NCBI GenBank assembly: GCA_026770585.1
Contig: MU646844.1
Span: forward strand, 137,660 to 152,145
Direction of reading: 5' to 3'
Source of the DNA: Baffinella frigidus
Taxonomy: Eukaryota; Cryptophyceae; Cryptomonadales; Baffinellaceae
Length of the DNA stretch: 14,486 nt
The notes beneath the pieces were generated by a model. The model saw only the letters and a list, made by a program, of their open reading frames with translations, had not been told where the DNA came from and made no database searches. The position numbers and the translations under genes were made by a program. Positions 7,567 to 10,500 of this stretch are shown here, piece after piece (positions within the stretch are counted from its first letter, which is position 1; every line of letters starts with the position of its first letter).

Positions 7567-10500
7567 ACCCTAAACTATCAACCTTAAACCCTCAACCCTC
7601 AACCCTAAACAGGAAATCGAGAAGTTGGGGCTGTCGGTGGAGCCGTTCATTGGGATGCAGGTTTTGAACCCCAACCCCTAAACCCTCAAGCCCAAACCCT
7701 AAACCCTAAACCCTAAACTCTAAACCCTAAACCCTGAACCCTAAACCCCAACCTCAAACCCTAAACCCCAAACACCAAACCCCAAACTCTTAACCCTAAA
7801 CCCCAAACCCTAAACCCTAAACCTGCAATCCCAAACCCGAAAAGGTGCGGCGGGGGGACGCGTGCGGGCAAACGCGCGTCTGCTACAATCTCGAAGATTA
7901 CCAGGTCCTCACTCGGGTTGGCTCGCGGACTATTCTCAAGTTGACACTCAGAGTGTGTGGTACAAATCCGTCATCTTTGCAGCGGAAAAGCGTCCGGGGG
8001 AAGCAAAGTGGCGAGCCCGAATAGACTGGGACTGAGGTAAGGTTGCACCCAGACATTATCCAGAAAAGGTGCGGCAGGGGACGCGTCTGCTACAACCTCG
8101 AAGATTACCAGGTCCTCATCACGTCCGCAACAATGCGGAATTTGTACCACGAAACACTTTTAAAGCGAAACGTTGTGGACTTTGTACCACGAAACACTTT
8201 TTGTATTATACAAATTTGCTCTGCTAGTACTTCTTTTGGGACGCGCGCTTGCTAGCGAAACCCTGAAAGGTTCGGCGGGGGGACGCGTGCGAGAAAACGC
8301 GCGTGTGCTACAACCTCGAAGATTACCAGGTCAACCCTACACGCCTCTCCTCGCGCGGTTGAACCTGAATATTTCTACACAATTCGATCACACGAAATTA
8401 GTATTATACGTATTTTGAAGAGATTTTTGTTGGCAGGAAACGAATTAATGAATTGATAGAAATGATTTGATACAATGTCTGAGATAAGCGTGCGCACGCC
8501 AGCCCTAAACCCTAAACCCTAAACCCTAAACCCTAAACCCTAAACCCTGAACTCTAAGCCTCAAACCCTAAGCCCCAAACGCTCAACGCTCAACCCTCAA
8601 CTCTAAACTCCAAACCCTAAGCCCTAAACCCTGAACCAGGATGCGGTGCAGCTGGCGGCAAAGTACGCTAACCGCCCAGCTTCGTTAGAAGACTTTCCAA
8701 ATTTGCCTGTTTCCGCGCCAGCCCCCTTATTATGGGCGACGGGTGGTTCAGGAAGCGGCGGTACAGCTGGCGGGAAAGTACGCCAACAACCCTGATTCGT
8801 TAGAGGACTTTCCCAATTTGCCTGTTTCCGCGCCAGCCCCCTGAAAGAGGGCGACGGGTGGTACAGGAGGCGGCGGTTCAGCTGGCGGAACAGTACGCCA
8901 ACAACCCTCATTCGTTAAAAGACTTTCCAAATTTGCCTGTTTCAGCGCCAGCCCCCTGATAGAGGGCGACGGGTGGTACAGGAAGCGGCGGTGCAGCTGG
9001 CGGGAAAGTACGGCATCTCGCTGGTGTACCTTGCTACGGACGACCCCGAAGCTGTCGGCCTCCTGACGGTGAGTCCACACCCTAACAGAGCCTGAACCAG
9101 AGCCTGAACCCTACACTGGTCGAAACACTAACTCAATCGAAACCCTAACCGAGTCCTAACGGTGAAGCCTAGAGCCTGGACCCTAAACCCAAAACCTTGA
9201 AACCCTGAACCCGGAACCTTGATCCCGGAACCCGAAACCCGAAACATGGACTACTTTAGACGTAACCGGGAGCAATCATAAGTTGACACCCTTGCAGAAT
9301 AGCCCGATAACGGGCTATTCTTCCAAAAGTTGACCTCGCGGCAGTGAGGAGTTGACTTTTGCGATTGACCACCCTCAGGTCTAGCGTAGATCAGGAGGGA
9401 CGCAGGGGGGGGATGCACCTCAACCTTACACCCTAGACTCCAAACCCCAAATCACAAACCCTAACCCCTAATCCCGAACTCCTAATTTTTTTCTGCACGA
9501 CTTCCAGACTACCACGCAAGAGTGTAGGGCTGACCTGGGAAAACAAGCCAGTTCACACGGAATTTGTAACAAATCTGCGAAATTTCGATTTTTATGTGGG
9601 AAGAATGTCCACTTATGAACTTAAGAAATAGTAGAATTCTACTATTTCTCCTGTGGGTCCCCCTGCCCTACACTCTTGCGTGGTACCGTCCGAGAGTCGA
9701 AACTTGAAATCCTAAAACCCAACCCAGTCCCACACACTAACTCAGTCGAAATTCTAAACCCGAAACCCTTAACCACTCCAAAGCTCTAACCCAGTCGAAA
9801 CACTCACCCCGTTCAAGCCCTAGCGTCTGAACCCTCAACCCTCAACCCTCCAGGAGGGGCTAGGAGCGCACGGGATCAGAGTCGTCGCGCAGACTACCGA
9901 CCGGGCTTGGAGCCATTTCTCCTCCCCTCCTTTCAGGCAACTGGCGGTTCATAACCTGACTGCCCAGTCTCGTAGTCCATCGGGCCAAGAAACGTTGGTG
10001 CTGCTGTATGACGTTCATTAAAGCTCCATAAGCTCCATAAGCACACGAACCTCAAACAGGAGGGGCTAGGAGCGCACGGGATCAGAGTCGTCGCGCAAAC
10101 TACCGGGAGAGACTTCCAGGCTTCGAACACCGAGGTCGCCAAACCTACCAAAACAACAAAACAGTGCCATACGGTGACACTGCTGGAACTTTTGGAACTG
10201 TTTGAGGGTTTTCGTGTCCAACAAAAGCGAAAAATGCTCTACCCTGAAAACTTCTGGGGTTGGCAGGCGTGTGCGGCGCTGGCAAACCAAGGGATCCGCA
10301 CCCTGAATGTACGCACCCGAAGCCACACAGCGGACTTCGAAGAGATTTTGAACAACCCCACAGCGATAAGACCTAGGACCCTGCGGTAGGCAACCAAGGG
10401 ATCCGCGCGCTGGATGTACGCTTGGGGTTTCGGGTTTCGGATGTGGGGTACGCTTAGGGTTATGGGGTTCGAGGTTCGGGTTCGGGGTGTGGGATTCATG

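Noticed and set aside
7919-8016. GGCTCGC/GCGAGCC plus CTATTC/GAATAG as a structured element
   Set aside because: The two pairs cross rather than nest, and each is only 6-7 bp, which is within chance for this length.
10060-10389. One long 110-codon exon from EGLGAHGIR through ILNNPTAIRPRTLR
   Set aside because: The frame is open, but after the TTGRDF segment it has no GT23 character and it ends in a stop that would truncate the enzyme. A shorter exon with a GT at 10135 fits the next exon. Not excluded without cDNA.
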